Source of the DNA: Bacteroidales bacterium
GTDB lineage: Bacteria; Bacteroidota; Bacteroidia; Bacteroidales; UBA4417
Assembly: GCA_030654075.1 (NCBI GenBank)
Contig: JAURYB010000187.1
Span: 1-51,636, forward strand
Direction: 5' to 3'
Length of the DNA stretch: 51,636 nucleotides
The notes under the pieces are model-generated. The model made no database searches, had not been told where the DNA came from, and worked only from the letters and a program-made list of their open reading frames with translations. Of the stretch, positions 8,913 to 18,934 are shown piece by piece (position 1 is the stretch's first letter; every line of letters begins with the position of its first letter). The position numbers were made by a program, and so were the translations under genes.

Positions 8913-9494
8913 TCAGAAAATCTTTTCAATCTCATCTTCATCTAGGTGAATTAAAGATTCTGTACTAAAATCGTTATCCAATAAGTTTAAAACTGCTTTA
9001 CCCAATTCAATCTTACTTAAGCTTTCACTCCTCAACCCACAGTATTCTTTGTACGACGAATATTCCCATTCCAACATGTTTTTAGCCAATGCTGCTTTCA
9101 CCGGATTTTGATGTAAATACCAAAAAGCAGTAAGCGCATAGCTTTTGGTTTCAAGCAATTTTGATTTCGTCTTTTGTTGAAATAAACTACCAGTCCGGTT
9201 TTCTCTGTAATTTATTCTCTTTGTATAGTTACTTTGCAATAATTGAAAACCATTGGATATGGATGGCATTACATTTCCTCCCCATTTAACCAATTCAAGA
9301 CTAACATCATTAACGTTAACCATAAAATGGAAATGATTCGGCATCAGGCACCATGCAAGTATCTGGCATCGGTTCGTAATATGTTTCTTGCAAAGTGAGA
9401 TAAAATGAATATAGTCGCCATCTCCGAAAAAGATTGGTTCCTTGTTATTGCCTCTGTTATAGATATGATATAATCCGGGTTCTGGAAAGTTCAT
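8913..9494 (-). CDS. REP-associated tyrosine transposase (RAYT, IS200-like)
   Basis: 193 residues of the Y1_Tnp/TnpA_REP family. The start YHIYNRGNNKEPIFF is typical, the metal-binding histidine motif is PNHFHFMV, and a candidate catalytic tyrosine lies in QSNYTKRINYREN. The RTGSLFQQKTKSKLL and TAFWYLHQNPVKAAL blocks are family hallmarks. RAYTs are single-copy domesticated relatives of IS200 transposases that act on REP palindromes; five such palindromes surround this gene (two 3', three 5'), so the locus carries both enzyme and likely substrate. The reading frame is intact. Confidence 0.9.
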   Translation of the reverse strand: MNFPEPGLYHIYNRGNNKEPIFFGDGDYIHFISLCKKHITNRCQILAWCLMPNHFHFMVNVNDVSLELVKWGGNVMPSISNGFQLLQSNYTKRINYRENRTGSLFQQKTKSKLLETKSYALTAFWYLHQNPVKAALAKNMLEWEYSSYKEYCGLRSESLSKIELGKAVLNLLDNDFSTESLIHLDEDEIEKIF

Positions 9495-9530
9495 AGTGTA
9501 AAATAAATAAAAGTGTCTAAAGTTAATAAA

Positions 9531-9562
9531 AGTGCTTGCACACTCTCAGAGTGTCAGACACT
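9531..9562. repeat. REP-like palindrome 3
   Basis: The same two-stem design as palindrome 1 with a different sequence: inner ACACTC, TCA loop, GAGTGT; outer AGTG/ACACT. The outer stem extends into the flanks as AATAAAAGTG/CACTTTTATT, 10 bp perfect. It lies 36 bp upstream of the transposase start. Confidence 0.75.
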
Positions 9563-9572
9563 TTTATTTCGG

Positions 9573-9615
9573 AAAAATGTGTCTGAACATCCCGAAGGGT
9601 GTCTGACACATTTTT
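9573..9615. repeat. REP-like palindrome 4
   Basis: Outer stem AAAAATGTGT/ACACATTTTT and inner CCC/GGG around GAA, with the TGTCTGA motif repeated in both arms. Changes in the outer stem relative to palindromes 1 and 3 are compensated on the other arm. Confidence 0.75.
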
Positions 9616-9641
9616 TATTTAGTAATTTGAGTTAGTCTACC

Positions 9642-9682
9642 AAACGGTGTCAGACACCCTCCGGGATGTACAGACACCGTTT
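9642..9682. repeat. REP-like palindrome 5 (opposite orientation)
   Basis: Outer stem AAACGGTGT/ACACCGTTT and inner stem built from ACACCC/GGGATGT. The core reads TCAGACA instead of TGTCTGA in the left arm, so it is oriented opposite to palindromes 1 and 4. It ends 46 bp before the methyltransferase start. Confidence 0.75.
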
Positions 9683-9728
9683 CACGATTTTTTTGTTCCT
9701 TTGCATCGGCACTTAATCCGACATTTCC

Positions 9729-10472
9729 ATGCACCTCCCCATTTTCTATTTACTCAATTTTTCTATTATACTAATTGTTTTGATATTCCTTATCAAATAC
9801 CTATGGGATATGTTCTTTGGCGAAAATTACGAACCACCAGCCTGGGAACATGCACGGAAGGAGGGAAGGCTTAGCAAAGAATTACTCAAAGCTTCACGAA
9901 ACTATTCTGATAAGATCCGCCTTTTTAATTTCTGGCTTCAGATACAACGTATTTATAAGGATAAGGTAAAAGGCGATTTTGCCGAACTCGGAGTTTATAA
10001 AGGAGATAGCGCCCGTATTATCCATTTGATGAATCCGGATCGTAATTTTCATCTGTTTGATACATTCGAGGGATTTACCGGTAAAGACCTAACACCCGAA
10101 ACCGGCGAAGCTGCAACCTATTCAACAAAAAACTTTGCCGATACTTCTCTTAATAAGGTATTGAAAAATATAGGCGGCAATCCAGACAAGTTAAAGGTTC
10201 ATGTTGGATATTTCCCTCAATCTACAGATGGACTGGAAGAAACAGCATTTGCTCTTGTTAATATGGATGCCGATCTCTACAATCCTACGAAAGCAGGCCT
10301 TGAGTACTTTTATCCACGCCTTTCACCCGGCGGCGTTATCTTTATTCACGACTATAATGATAAATGGGAAGGTTTAATTAAAGCTGTTGATGAATTTGCC
10401 GCAACTATCCCCGAAAAACTGATTTTAGTACCCGATTTGGACAGCACCGTGATGTTCGTGAAGAATCAATAG
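9729..10472 (+). CDS. TylF/MycF-family SAM-dependent methyltransferase
   Basis: 247 residues. One N-terminal hydrophobic helix (about residues 5-27) probably anchors the protein in the membrane; a soluble Rossmann methyltransferase follows. Visible blocks are GDFAELGVYKGDSARII (SAM-binding motif I), FHLFDTFEGF (the acidic ribose-contacting end of strand 2), VNMDADLYNPTKAGLEYFYPRLSPGGVIFIHDYN (metal/catalytic region typical of TylF/macrocin O-methyltransferases). The substrate is unknown; relatives methylate sugars of antibiotics and surface glycans. No glycosyltransferase neighbours are present, so the pathway cannot be inferred. Confidence 0.85.
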   Translation: MHLPIFYLLNFSIILIVLIFLIKYLWDMFFGENYEPPAWEHARKEGRLSKELLKASRNYSDKIRLFNFWLQIQRIYKDKVKGDFAELGVYKGDSARIIHLMNPDRNFHLFDTFEGFTGKDLTPETGEAATYSTKNFADTSLNKVLKNIGGNPDKLKVHVGYFPQSTDGLEETAFALVNMDADLYNPTKAGLEYFYPRLSPGGVIFIHDYNDKWEGLIKAVDEFAATIPEKLILVPDLDSTVMFVKNQ

Positions 10473-10622
10473 TCGTGGATTTGAATGCGCTTTTATAAAC
10501 ATATTTGAATATTCGTCAGAATTTAACCTGCCTTTTTGATTATTAAATGCTTCATATTCCATATTTTAACCTTAACTAACTATTTGTTTTTAAAAAAGAG
10601 TATAAATATTTTCTCCCGGGTG

Positions 10623-10651
10623 TTGTACGTATCAAATAAGTTGTATCTTTG
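10623..10651 (+). promoter_or_regulatory. Promoter of the structured RNA
   Basis: TTG at 10623-10625, an 18-nt spacer and TATCTTTG at 10644-10651 match the Bacteroidota housekeeping promoter. The predicted transcript start is near 10656. Confidence 0.7.
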
Positions 10652-10655
10652 CACC

Positions 10656-10899
10656 CTCCTAAAACAGTAGCCTTTTCACAAGGCAACCGTTTATAAGCGA
10701 AGGACTAAAGATTTTTGATAGTCCGGGAAACCTGAGAAATTAAGACGATATAGGTTTCAAAACACGATAATGGCTAACGCTTACACGTTGCCAGCTTTTA
10801 CGAAAGCCTCTTGTGTTGAACGTCTTAACATCAGAATTGTATCCCGTAGTAACTGAAATCAGCCCTTTGTCGGAGAAAACCGCGACGGGCATTTTTTTT
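10656..10899 (+). ncRNA. Candidate structured RNA or leader with pseudoknot
   Basis: A roughly 245-nt non-coding unit bounded by a good promoter and an intrinsic terminator. Perfect local stems: GCCTT 10670-10674 with AAGGC 10680-10684; GGACTA 10702-10707 with TAGTCC 10719-10724; GAAACCT 10727-10733 with AGGTTTC 10752-10758; AACAC 10761-10765 with GTGTT 10813-10817; GGC-AACG with CGTTGCC (10772-10792, one bulge); GCTTT 10794-10798 with AAAGC 10803-10807. The loop of the third stem contains TTAAGACG (10740-10747), which pairs perfectly with CGTCTTAA (10821-10828), predicting an 8-bp pseudoknot. Signature sequences of RNase P RNA, tmRNA and SRP RNA were not seen. It is either an independent small RNA or an attenuated leader of the str operon. 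Confidence 0.55.
10862..10899 (+). terminator. Intrinsic terminator of the structured RNA
   Basis: GCCC (10862-10865) pairs with GGGC (10887-10890) and GTCG (10869-10872) with CGAC (10883-10886), with a TTT bulge, followed by A and eight T. CCCGT at 10843-10847 is complementary to ACGGG at 10885-10889 and could act as an antiterminator arm. Confidence 0.7.
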
Positions 10900-10949
10900 G
10901 CCCGGAACACAGTAAGGCGAATAAATTACAAATACTTTTAGTTACCTGC

Positions 10950-10979
10950 TTGGTAATCAAAAATTAAACAGTACTTTTG
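10950..10979 (+). promoter_or_regulatory. Promoter of the rpsL (str) operon
   Basis: TTG at 10950-10952, exactly 19 nt, then TACTTTTG at 10972-10979: a full match to the Bacteroidota -33/-7 consensus. It lies downstream of the RNA terminator and gives an untranslated leader of about 50 nt before rpsL. Confidence 0.8.
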
Positions 10980-11032
10980 CAGCCCCGTAGAAAAAAAATA
11001 GCTTAAACAATAGAAAAATCAATAGATTCAAT

Positions 11033-11452
11033 ATGCCTACAATAGCACAATTGGTTCGTAAAGGTCGTCAGAAACTGACGGATAAGAGCAAATCACCGGC
11101 ATTGGATTCATGTCCTCAACGCCGCGGGGTTTGCACAAGGGTTTATACAACTACACCTAAGAAGCCAAACTCGGCAATGCGTAAAGTAGCAAGGGTTCGT
11201 CTTACAAACGGTAAAGAAGTAAACGCTTACATACCTGGCGAAGGCCACAACTTACAGGAACACTCGATCGTAATGATCCGCGGTGGTCGTGTTAAGGACC
11301 TTCCAGGTGTACGTTATCACATCATCCGTGGAGCACTCGATACTTCCGGAGTAGATGGCCGTAACCAGAGCCGTTCAAAATACGGTACAAAACGTCCTAA
11401 AAAAGGCGCAGTTGCAAAAGGTGCAGCTAAACCAGGCGCAAAAAAGAAATAA
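11033..11452 (+). CDS. rpsL: Ribosomal protein uS12
   Basis: 139 residues; decoding-centre protein of the 30S subunit and first gene of the str cluster. The loop [19 protein letters not shown] and the [18 protein letters not shown] segment carry the lysines whose mutation gives streptomycin resistance, both wild type here. The C-terminus has a Lys/Ala/Gly-rich tail. It follows the promoter at 10950-10979 with no Shine-Dalgarno site. Confidence 0.97.
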   Translation: MPTIAQLVRKGRQKLTDKSKSPALDSCPQRRGVCTRVYTTTPKKPNSAMRKVARVRLTNGKEVNAYIPGEGHNLQEHSIVMIRGGRVKDLPGVRYHIIRGALDTSGVDGRNQSRSKYGTKRPKKGAVAKGAAKPGAKKK

Positions 11453-11484
11453 TTGAATTTTTGAAACGATAAGGACATCTCAAA

Positions 11485-11952
11485 ATGAGGAAATCATCAC
11501 CCAAAAAACGTGTCATTCTGCCTGATCCAAAGTTCAATGAGCAGATAGTTACAAAGTTTGTAAACAATATGATGGAACGCGGCAAGAAAAACTGCGCTTA
11601 TGATATCTTTTACGACGCTATTGAATTCGTAACTGAAAAACTGAAAGAAGACGGTTTGGAAGTTTGGAAAAAAGCATTGAACAATGTTACACCAAATGTG
11701 GAGGTTCGCAGCCGCCGTATCGGAGGAGCAACTTTTCAGATTCCATCTGAAATCCGTCCTGGTCGTAAACAATCAATCGGAATGAAAAACCTTATATTGT
11801 TTGCACGCAGACGTCACGAAAAATCAATGGCTATGAAATTGGCCAGCGAGATCATGGCAGCTTACAAAGAAGAAGGTTCCGCATTCAAAAAGAAAGAAGA
11901 TACTCACCGTATGGCCGAAGCTAACAAAGCATTCTCCCATTTCCGGTTCTAA
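11485..11952 (+). CDS. rpsG: Ribosomal protein uS7
   Basis: 155 residues. It nucleates assembly of the 30S head by binding the 3' domain of 16S rRNA. The conserved N-terminal block [29 protein letters not shown] and the [26 protein letters not shown] beta-hairpin region are clear. It is 32 bp after rpsL and 24 bp before fusA. Confidence 0.97.
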   Translation: MRKSSPKKRVILPDPKFNEQIVTKFVNNMMERGKKNCAYDIFYDAIEFVTEKLKEDGLEVWKKALNNVTPNVEVRSRRIGGATFQIPSEIRPGRKQSIGMKNLILFARRRHEKSMAMKLASEIMAAYKEEGSAFKKKEDTHRMAEANKAFSHFRF

Positions 11953-11976
11953 TTAACTAATAGGAAGATTTAATAC

Positions 11977-14073
11977 ATGTCATCAGATAAACTGAAATAT
12001 ACGCGAAACATAGGCATCATGGCCCATATCGACGCCGGTAAAACGACGACGACAGAGCGTATATTGTATTACACCGGCCGCAATTACAAGCTCGGTGAAG
12101 TACATGATGGTACAGCTACCATGGACTGGATGATCCAGGAACAGGAACGTGGCATTACTATCACTTCGGCTGCTACCACTGTAAACTGGGAATTTGAAAA
12201 CCAGGATTACCGAATGAACATCATAGATACACCGGGTCACGTTGATTTTACTGTTGAAGTAGAACGCTCACTCCGGGTTCTTGATGGTGCTGTTGCTGTT
12301 TTTTGCGCTGTAGGTGGTGTTGAGCCACAAAGTGAAACCGTTTGGAAGCAAGCTGATAAATATAGCGTTCCACGTATTTGTTTCATCAATAAGATGGATC
12401 GTGCCGGAGCTGACTTCTTTGCAGTTGTTGATGAACTTAAAGAAAAACTTGGAGCTAATGCTGTTCCATTGCAAATCCCAATCGGTGCAGAAGATACTTT
12501 CGTCGGAATTGTTGATCTTATCAGCAACAAAGCTATAATCTGGGACGACGCGTCAAAAGGAATGCAATATTCAGAGGGACCTGTTCCTGAGGATATGATT
12601 GAAATCGTTGATGAATATCGTACCCGTCTTGTAGAAGGTTGTGCTGAAGAAGACGACGAATTACTTGAGAAATTTTTTGTTGACCACAATTCGATTACTG
12701 AAGAGGAAATGCGCCGCATTATCCGCCAGTCAGTTCTCTCGATGAAAATAACCCCGGTTATTTGTGGATCAGCATTCAAAAATAAAGGTGTTCAAAACCT
12801 GTTGGATTCAATCTGTTTATACCTTCCTAATCCTTATGATGTTCCTGCTATTACAGGTATTAATCCTGATACAGACGCAGAAGAAACACGTCATATTGAT
12901 TCAGAAGAACCATTTGCAGCTCTTGCTTTCAAAATTGCAACAGATCCTTTCGTTGGTCGTATAGCATTCTTCAGGGTTTATTCAGGAACACTACTTTCAG
13001 GAAGCTATGTGCTGAATGCTTCAACCGGAAAAAAAGAACGTATTTCACGTATCATGCAGATGCATGCTAACAAACAGATACCTCTTGATTCTATCGAAGC
13101 TGGTGATATAGGTGCAGCAGTTGGATTCAAACAAATCCGTACCGGCGACACTCTATGCGACGAAAAGCATCCTATCATTCTTGAGTCAATGACATTCCCT
13201 GAACCGGTTATCAGTGTTGCAATTGAGCCACGTACCCAGGATGATGTTGATAAACTTGACTTAGCCTTATTGAAACTTGCAGAAGAGGATCCTACTTTTA
13301 AGATTCGTACTGACCAGGAAACCGGTCAGACTGTTATCTCAGGAATGGGTGAATTGCATCTCGATATTTTAACTGACCGTTTACGCAGGGAATTCAAACT
13401 CGAAGTAAACCAGGGTGCTCCACAGGTTGCATACCGCGAAGCTGTTACAGCTACTGTTCATCACCGCGAAGTATACAAGAAACAAACCGGTGGTAAAGGT
13501 AAATTTGCTGATATCATTTTCGAACTTGGTCCGGCTGACGATGCTGAATTTAAAGGTCTGCAGTTTGTAAACGAAGTAAAAGGCGGTAACATTCCTAAAG
13601 AGTTTATCGGCCCTATCGAAAAAGGCTTTAAAGCTGCAATGTCGAATGGCGTAATGGCCGGATTTGCTCTCGAAAGCATGAAAGTAAAATTAATTGATGG
13701 GTCGTTCCACGCAGTTGATAGTGATGCATTAGCTTTTGAAATCTGTGCTAAAATCGGATTTAAGGAAGCAGCCCGCAAAGCTAAGAGTGTACTACTCGAG
13801 CCTATCATGAAAATAGAAGTTGTTTGCCCTGATAACTATGTTGGTGATGTAACCGGCGACCTTAACAAACGTCGTGCAGTGGTTGAAAACATCGATGCCA
13901 AAATCAAATATCAGATCGTAAAAGCTAAAGTGCCATTGTCGGAAATGTTTGGATATGTTACAAGCTTACGCACCGTAACATCAGGACGTGGAAATTCAAG
14001 TATGGAATTCTCACACTACCAGGAAGTACCAAAGTTTATTGCCGAAGCAGTGATTGAAAAGATTAAAGGATAA
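11977..14073 (+). CDS. fusA: Elongation factor G
   Basis: 698 residues, the normal length for the GTPase that drives ribosomal translocation and, with RRF, recycling. G-domain motifs: [15 protein letters not shown] (P-loop), RGITITSAA (switch I), DTPGHVDF (switch II) and [10 protein letters not shown]. Later domains II-V are complete, with [10 protein letters not shown] and the domain IV segment around [14 protein letters not shown]. tufA does not follow, unlike the proteobacterial str operon; rpsJ comes directly after. Confidence 0.97.
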   Translation: MSSDKLKYTRNIGIMAHIDAGKTTTTERILYYTGRNYKLGEVHDGTATMDWMIQEQERGITITSAATTVNWEFENQDYRMNIIDTPGHVDFTVEVERSLRVLDGAVAVFCAVGGVEPQSETVWKQADKYSVPRICFINKMDRAGADFFAVVDELKEKLGANAVPLQIPIGAEDTFVGIVDLISNKAIIWDDASKGMQYSEGPVPEDMIEIVDEYRTRLVEGCAEEDDELLEKFFVDHNSITEEEMRRIIRQSVLSMKITPVICGSAFKNKGVQNLLDSICLYLPNPYDVPAITGINPDTDAEETRHIDSEEPFAALAFKIATDPFVGRIAFFRVYSGTLLSGSYVLNASTGKKERISRIMQMHANKQIPLDSIEAGDIGAAVGFKQIRTGDTLCDEKHPIILESMTFPEPVISVAIEPRTQDDVDKLDLALLKLAEEDPTFKIRTDQETGQTVISGMGELHLDILTDRLRREFKLEVNQGAPQVAYREAVTATVHHREVYKKQTGGKGKFADIIFELGPADDAEFKGLQFVNEVKGGNIPKEFIGPIEKGFKAAMSNGVMAGFALESMKVKLIDGSFHAVDSDALAFEICAKIGFKEAARKAKSVLLEPIMKIEVVCPDNYVGDVTGDLNKRRAVVENIDAKIKYQIVKAKVPLSEMFGYVTSLRTVTSGRGNSSMEFSHYQEVPKFIAEAVIEKIKG

Positions 14074-14109
14074 AAATTCAGTAATAATAACGTAATAAAA
14101 GATTACAAC

Positions 14110-14415
14110 GTGAACCAGAGGATTAGAATAAAACTGAAATCGTACGATCATAATTTGGTTGATAAATCTGCCGAAAAGATCGTGAAGACGGTGAAATTGA
14201 CCGGTGCAATTGTTAACGGGCCGATTCCTCTTCCAACCGACAAAAAAATCTACACTGTTCTTAAATCGACTTTTGTAAATAAAAAATCGCGGGAGCAGTT
14301 CGAATTGAGTTCTTACAAAAGGTTACTGGATATCTACAGCTCAACAGCCAAAACTATTGATGCTCTGATGAAACTGGAGTTACCTAGCGGAGTGGAAGTT
14401 GAAATTAAGATCTGA
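14110..14415 (+). CDS. rpsJ: Ribosomal protein uS10
   Basis: 101 residues with a GTG start giving [25 protein letters not shown], the family N-terminus. Apart from its ribosomal role, S10 is the NusE subunit of antitermination complexes. It begins 37 bp after fusA, too close for an obvious separate promoter, so str and S10 clusters are probably transcribed together. Confidence 0.96.
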   Translation: MNQRIRIKLKSYDHNLVDKSAEKIVKTVKLTGAIVNGPIPLPTDKKIYTVLKSTFVNKKSREQFELSSYKRLLDIYSSTAKTIDALMKLELPSGVEVEIKI

Positions 14416-14472
14416 TCAAAATCAGGTTTATAGTTTAAAGAATCAAAAAAGAAACATTAATATCTCGATATA

Positions 14473-15102
14473 ATGTCAGGAATTATCGGAAAAAAAATAG
14501 GAATGACCAGCATGTTCGACGCCAACGGCAAAAACGTGGCTTGCACAGTAATTGAAGCTGGTCCTTGCTTTGTGACCCAGGTCAGGACAATGGAGAATGA
14601 CGGTTACGAAGCTATTCAACTCGCCTACGAGGATAAAAAGGAAAAGCATTCGAACAAAGCTGAAATGGGCCATTTCAAAAAGGCTGGTATTACACCTAAA
14701 CGTGTAGTTGCTGAGTTCACACGTTTTGAAGTGGATCATCAGAAAACATTTGGTGATATCCTCAAAGTGGATATCTTCGAAGAAGGAGAATTTATTGATG
14801 TAGTTGGAACTACGAAAGGTAAAGGTTTCCAGGGTGTTGTTCGCCGTCACGGCTTTGCCGGTGTTGGTGGTGCAACTCACGGACAGCACAACCGTCTGAG
14901 AGCTCCCGGATCAGTAGGTGCTTCATCCTATCCAAGTAAAGTTTTCAAAGGAATGCGTATGGCAGGCCATATGGGAGTAGATCGCGTTAAAATGATCAAC
15001 CTCCAGATTCTGAAGATAGTTACTGAAAAAAATCTGCTTGTAATAAAAGGTTCCGTACCAGGAGCAAATGGTTCATATGTAATTGTTGAAAGATGGAGCT
15101 AG
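14473..15102 (+). CDS. rplC: Ribosomal protein uL3
   Basis: 209 residues. [19 protein letters not shown] at the N-terminus and [36 protein letters not shown], the long extension reaching toward the peptidyl transferase centre, identify it. The last codons overlap the start of rplD by 10 bp, implying translational coupling. Confidence 0.97.
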   Translation: MSGIIGKKIGMTSMFDANGKNVACTVIEAGPCFVTQVRTMENDGYEAIQLAYEDKKEKHSNKAEMGHFKKAGITPKRVVAEFTRFEVDHQKTFGDILKVDIFEEGEFIDVVGTTKGKGFQGVVRRHGFAGVGGATHGQHNRLRAPGSVGASSYPSKVFKGMRMAGHMGVDRVKMINLQILKIVTEKNLLVIKGSVPGANGSYVIVERWS

Positions 15103-15722
15103 TAGTATATAACATCAAAGGCGAAAAGACTGACAAAACGGTTACGCTAAACGAAAGTGTTTTCGAAGCAACACCTAACGATCACGCCATCTATCTTGAT
15201 ACCAAACAGTATCTTGCTAACCAACGTCAGGGTACACACGCTTCACTTGAGAAATCAATGGTAAGCGGAAGTACAAAGAAACTGAAGAAACAAAAAGGCA
15301 CCGGTGGTGCACGTGCAGGTAGCCGTAAATCACCTTTGTTCAGAGGAGGAGCCCGCGCATTCGGTCCACAGCCACGCGACTATAGCTTCAAACTGAACAA
15401 AAAACTTAAAAAGTTGGCTCGTTTATCGGCACTTGCTTATAAAATAAAAGAGAACAACATTATGGTTATTGAGGATTTCAATTTCTCATCACCAAAAACC
15501 AGTTCTTACGCTGCAGTTCTTTCAGCTCTTAAACTCGACGGACGCAAAACATTAATGGTTACGCCTGAAAATATCCAGAACATTGTGCTTTCATCGCGCA
15601 ATCTGAAAAAAGCAAAAGTAACCCGTGCCTGCGATTTGAATACATTCGATATTCTCAATGCTCAAAATCTGATACTTCTTGTAAGTTCAGTTGCTGAAAT
15701 TGAAAAATCATTCGAAAATTAA
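15093..15722 (+). CDS. rplD: Ribosomal protein uL4
   Basis: 209 residues. The extended loop lining the exit tunnel is seen as [34 protein letters not shown]. In gamma-proteobacteria L4 autoregulates the S10 operon; nothing here shows whether that happens in this lineage. It starts inside the 3' end of rplC. Confidence 0.97.
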   Translation: MELVVYNIKGEKTDKTVTLNESVFEATPNDHAIYLDTKQYLANQRQGTHASLEKSMVSGSTKKLKKQKGTGGARAGSRKSPLFRGGARAFGPQPRDYSFKLNKKLKKLARLSALAYKIKENNIMVIEDFNFSSPKTSSYAAVLSALKLDGRKTLMVTPENIQNIVLSSRNLKKAKVTRACDLNTFDILNAQNLILLVSSVAEIEKSFEN

Positions 15723-15758
15723 TAACACCGTTAGCAATAACACTAAATAATAATAGCG

Positions 15759-16049
15759 ATGGGTATCATCATCAAGCCGATCATAACCGAAAAAATGACA
15801 GCTCTTGGCGAAAAGCTGGGGCGATATGGATTTGTTGTGGACAAACGTGCCAACAAATTGCAAATCAAAAAAGCTGTCAAGGAATTGTATGGCGTTGAAG
15901 TGGAAGAAGTCAATACCATGACATATGCCGGCAAACGTAAATCACGCTTTACCAAAGCAGGGGTTTTATCCGGTAAGACCAATTCATTTAAAAAGGCTAT
16001 CATCACGTTAGCTAAAGGCGAATCAATAGATTTTTACAGCAATATCTAA
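15759..16049 (+). CDS. rplW: Ribosomal protein uL23
   Basis: 96 residues, at the tunnel exit where trigger factor and SRP dock. Family features: IIKPIITEKMTALGEKLGRYGFVVDKRANKLQIKKAVKELYGVEVEEVNTM. Six bp separate it from rplB. Confidence 0.96.
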   Translation: MGIIIKPIITEKMTALGEKLGRYGFVVDKRANKLQIKKAVKELYGVEVEEVNTMTYAGKRKSRFTKAGVLSGKTNSFKKAIITLAKGESIDFYSNI

Positions 16050-16055
16050 GGAATA

Positions 16056-16880
16056 ATGGCTCTCAAGAAATTTAAACCAACCACACCTGGTCAGCGTTTC
16101 AAGGTTATCAGCACCTTCGACGAAATCACCACTTCGGTGCCCGAGAAAAGTTTGCTTGAACCTCAGCATAAGTCTGGTGGTCGTAATCACGACGGCAAAA
16201 TGACTATGCGTTACATGGGTGGTGGTAATAAACAACACTACCGTGTAATCGATTTCAAACGCGAAAAAGATAATATTCCAGCCGTTGTAAAGACGATTGA
16301 GTATGATCCAAACCGTACAGGCCGTATCGCACTGTTGTGGTATGCCGACGGCGAAAAACGTTACATCATTGCTCCTAATGGACTCAAAGTTGGCCAGGAA
16401 TTAGTATCTGGTTTAGGAGCAGCTCCTGAAGTAGGAAATGCACTTTTTATGAGCGAGATACCTTTTGGTACCATGATTCATAACATCGAGCTTCGTCCGG
16501 GTCAGGGTGCAAAGTTGGTTCGTAGCGCTGGTGCATCAGCACAGTTGATGTCACGTGACGGTAAGTTCGCAGTTGTTAGAATGCCTTCAGGCGAAACCCG
16601 CTTTATCTTGCAAACTTGCAAAGCTACTGTAGGAATGGTATCGAACGGTGATCATCAACTTGAAATCTCAGGAAAAGCAGGCCGCTCACGCTGGCTTGGC
16701 CGCAGACCACGTACCCGTCCAGTAGTAATGAACCCTGTCGATCACCCAATGGGTGGAGGCGAAGGTAGAGCTACCGGTGGACACCCACGTACCCGTAAGG
16801 GCACTCCAGCTAAGGGCTTCAAAACCCGCTCGAAGACTAACGCTTCGAACAAATACATCATCGAAAGAAGGAAGAAGTAA
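16056..16880 (+). CDS. rplB: Ribosomal protein uL2
   Basis: 274 residues, full length. L2 is needed for subunit association and peptidyl transferase activity. The functional loop reads [19 protein letters not shown]: the important His of DHP is kept, while the second His of the E. coli DHPHGGG is Met here, which I recall as normal for Bacteroidota. Its C-terminus is rich in Lys and Arg. Confidence 0.97.
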   Translation: MALKKFKPTTPGQRFKVISTFDEITTSVPEKSLLEPQHKSGGRNHDGKMTMRYMGGGNKQHYRVIDFKREKDNIPAVVKTIEYDPNRTGRIALLWYADGEKRYIIAPNGLKVGQELVSGLGAAPEVGNALFMSEIPFGTMIHNIELRPGQGAKLVRSAGASAQLMSRDGKFAVVRMPSGETRFILQTCKATVGMVSNGDHQLEISGKAGRSRWLGRRPRTRPVVMNPVDHPMGGGEGRATGGHPRTRKGTPAKGFKTRSKTNASNKYIIERRKK

Positions 16881-16898
16881 TTTAATACATAAAGCATT

Positions 16899-17171
16899 AT
16901 GAGCCGTTCGCTTAAAAAAGGCCCCTTCATTGATTTCAGACTTGAAAAAAAGGTTCTTGACCTGATTGAAAGTAAAAAGAAAGTTGTAATCAAAACATGG
17001 TCAAGGTCATCAACTATAACCCCTGACTTCGTAGGCCAGACTATAGCTGTTCATAACGGGAATAAATTTATTCCTGTATATGTAACCGAAAACATGGTTG
17101 GACATAAACTAGGAGAATTCAGCCCTACCCGAATTTTCAGGGGACATGCCGGAAATAAAGGTAAGAAGTAA
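16899..17171 (+). CDS. rpsS: Ribosomal protein uS19
   Basis: 90 residues; [18 protein letters not shown] at the start and [21 protein letters not shown] near the end are diagnostic. It binds the 30S head together with S13. Located 18 bp after rplB. Confidence 0.97.
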   Translation: MSRSLKKGPFIDFRLEKKVLDLIESKKKVVIKTWSRSSTITPDFVGQTIAVHNGNKFIPVYVTENMVGHKLGEFSPTRIFRGHAGNKGKK

Positions 17172-17186
17172 TAAGACTTAGCAACA

Positions 17187-17624
17187 ATGGGAGCAAGAAA
17201 ACATAATTCAGCTGAGGCAAGAAAAGAGGCAAACAAGACATTGTTCTTTGCCAAATTGAACGACTGCCCTTCCTCACCCAGGAAAATGAGGCTTGTAGCC
17301 GACCTGGTTAATGGGAAAAATGTAGAAAACGCATTGCACATTCTGCAACATACACCTAACTATGCCGCTGAAAAGTTGCAGAAGCTGTTGAAATCAGCTC
17401 TCGCCAACTGGCAGGTTAAAAACGAAGGTGTACGTATGGAAGACAGCAATCTCTTCGTAAAAGAGGTTAAAGTTGACGGCGGCCGCTCATTAAAGAGGGT
17501 TCAGCCAGCACCACAAGGTCGTGCACATCGTATCAAAAAACGCTCAAACCATGTAACAGTTATACTTGGTAGCAAAGCGAAAAAAGAAGAAACTGAAATA
17601 GTAACAAATAATCCAAAAGCCTAA
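17187..17624 (+). CDS. rplV: Ribosomal protein uL22
   Basis: 145 residues, somewhat longer than the 110 of E. coli because of extra residues at both ends. [24 protein letters not shown] and the tunnel-lining hairpin ending in [18 protein letters not shown] identify it. Its stop codon shares a base with the rpsC start (TAATG). Confidence 0.96.
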   Translation: MGARKHNSAEARKEANKTLFFAKLNDCPSSPRKMRLVADLVNGKNVENALHILQHTPNYAAEKLQKLLKSALANWQVKNEGVRMEDSNLFVKEVKVDGGRSLKRVQPAPQGRAHRIKKRSNHVTVILGSKAKKEETEIVTNNPKA

Positions 17625-18418
17625 TGGGACAAAAGTGTAATCCGATCGGCAACAGGTTAGGTATCGTAAAAGGATGGGATTCTAACTGGTACGGTGGTAA
17701 GAAATTTGCAAGTAAACTTGTTGAAGACGATCAAATTCGTAAGTATTTGAATGCACGTCTTTCAAAAGCAGGTATCTCGCACATCATTATCGAACGTACC
17801 CTGAAGTTGGTAACTGTCACAATCAATACCGCCCGCCCTGGTATCATTATAGGCAAGGCTGGACAGGAAGTTGACAAACTCAAAGAAGAGTTGAAGAAAC
17901 TGACTGGCAAAGAAGTTCAGATAAATATTTCAGAAATTAAACGTCCTGAATTAGATGCTGTAATCGTAGGTAATACCATTGCACGCCAGTTGGAAGGACG
18001 TATTTCATACCGCAGGGCTATTAAAACCGCTATAACAGCAGCAATGCGTGTTGGTGCCGAAGGAATGAAAGTTCAGATATCAGGTCGTTTGGGTGGAGCT
18101 GAAATGGCACGCCGCGAGCAATTCAAAGAAGGACGTATTCCTTTGCATACATTACGTGCAGATATCGATTACGCTCTTGCTGAAGCTCAGACCACATACG
18201 GCAAGCTTGGAATTAAAACCTGGATCATGAAAGGTGAAATCTACGGTAAAGTAGACCTCGTACCTGGAACTGATAATCTGGTTAAAGACAACAAACCAGC
18301 TCATGGCCAGGGTCGTCCCGACCGTAAAGGTGGTCCACGCGGAGATCGTGACCGTGATCGCGGAAGCGACCGTGGTGGAGATCGTGGTGGAGACCGTCGC
18401 CCAAGGAATAAAAAATAA
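17624..18418 (+). CDS. rpsC: Ribosomal protein uS3
   Basis: 264 residues. KH domain with [26 protein letters not shown], then the C-terminal domain [36 protein letters not shown]; Arg/Lys residues at the mRNA entry site give the 30S helicase activity in E. coli. The last ~35 residues are a charged low-complexity tail of DRD and DRGG repeats, longer than in E. coli. Start coupled to the rplV stop. Confidence 0.97.
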   Translation: MGQKCNPIGNRLGIVKGWDSNWYGGKKFASKLVEDDQIRKYLNARLSKAGISHIIIERTLKLVTVTINTARPGIIIGKAGQEVDKLKEELKKLTGKEVQINISEIKRPELDAVIVGNTIARQLEGRISYRRAIKTAITAAMRVGAEGMKVQISGRLGGAEMARREQFKEGRIPLHTLRADIDYALAEAQTTYGKLGIKTWIMKGEIYGKVDLVPGTDNLVKDNKPAHGQGRPDRKGGPRGDRDRDRGSDRGGDRGGDRRPRNKK

Positions 18419-18457
18419 GTAAAGGAATAAAGTACTCATCATCATATAGTATTAGCG

Positions 18458-18886
18458 ATGTTACAGCCTAAAAGAACAAAATACAGGAAGCAGCAGAAGG
18501 GTAAAATGAAAGGAAACGCAAAACGCGGATCTGAACTATCTTTCGGTTCATTTGGTATCAAAGCGCTTGAAGAAGTGTGGCTTACCGGTCGTCAGATAGA
18601 AGCAGCCCGCCAGGCAATCACCCGTTACATGAAACGTGAAGGCCAGCTGTGGATCCGTATCTTCCCTGACAAACCTGTTACCAAGAAACCTGCCGAAGTA
18701 CGTATGGGTAAAGGTAAAGGTGCTCCCGAATATTTCGTTGCACGTGTTACACCCGGAAGATTACTTTTCGAATTGGAAGGTGTACCACAGGAAATTGCAA
18801 AGGAAGCCTGCCGCTTAGGTTCACAGAAACTGCCGATCGCCGTGAAATACGTTGTTCGCAGGGATTATGAAGAAAAATTAGCTTAA
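18458..18886 (+). CDS. rplP: Ribosomal protein uL16
   Basis: 142 residues, family length. [19 protein letters not shown] and the central block [33 protein letters not shown] are characteristic; the protein organises the aminoacyl-tRNA site on the 50S subunit. A 49-bp gap separates it from rpmC. Confidence 0.97.
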   Translation: MLQPKRTKYRKQQKGKMKGNAKRGSELSFGSFGIKALEEVWLTGRQIEAARQAITRYMKREGQLWIRIFPDKPVTKKPAEVRMGKGKGAPEYFVARVTPGRLLFELEGVPQEIAKEACRLGSQKLPIAVKYVVRRDYEEKLA

Positions 18887-18934
18887 CCTGGCTAACCGAC
18901 AATCAAGAGTTGCCAACAGTATAATAGAAGCAAA

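Noticed and set aside
8839..9682. Palindromes considered as ordinary terminators of the response regulator and methyltransferase neighbours
   Set aside because: They lack T-runs in most cases, share a core motif and two-stem design, and flank a RAYT gene, so REP elements explain them better; a side role in termination remains possible.
10656..10899. Identification as RNase P RNA, tmRNA, 6S or SRP RNA
   Set aside because: Length and the conserved signature sequences of these RNAs were not found, and the stem order does not fit.
12237..12779. 180-codon Ser-rich minus-strand frame
   Set aside because: Antisense to fusA; Ser-rich composition is typical of antisense reading of highly expressed genes.
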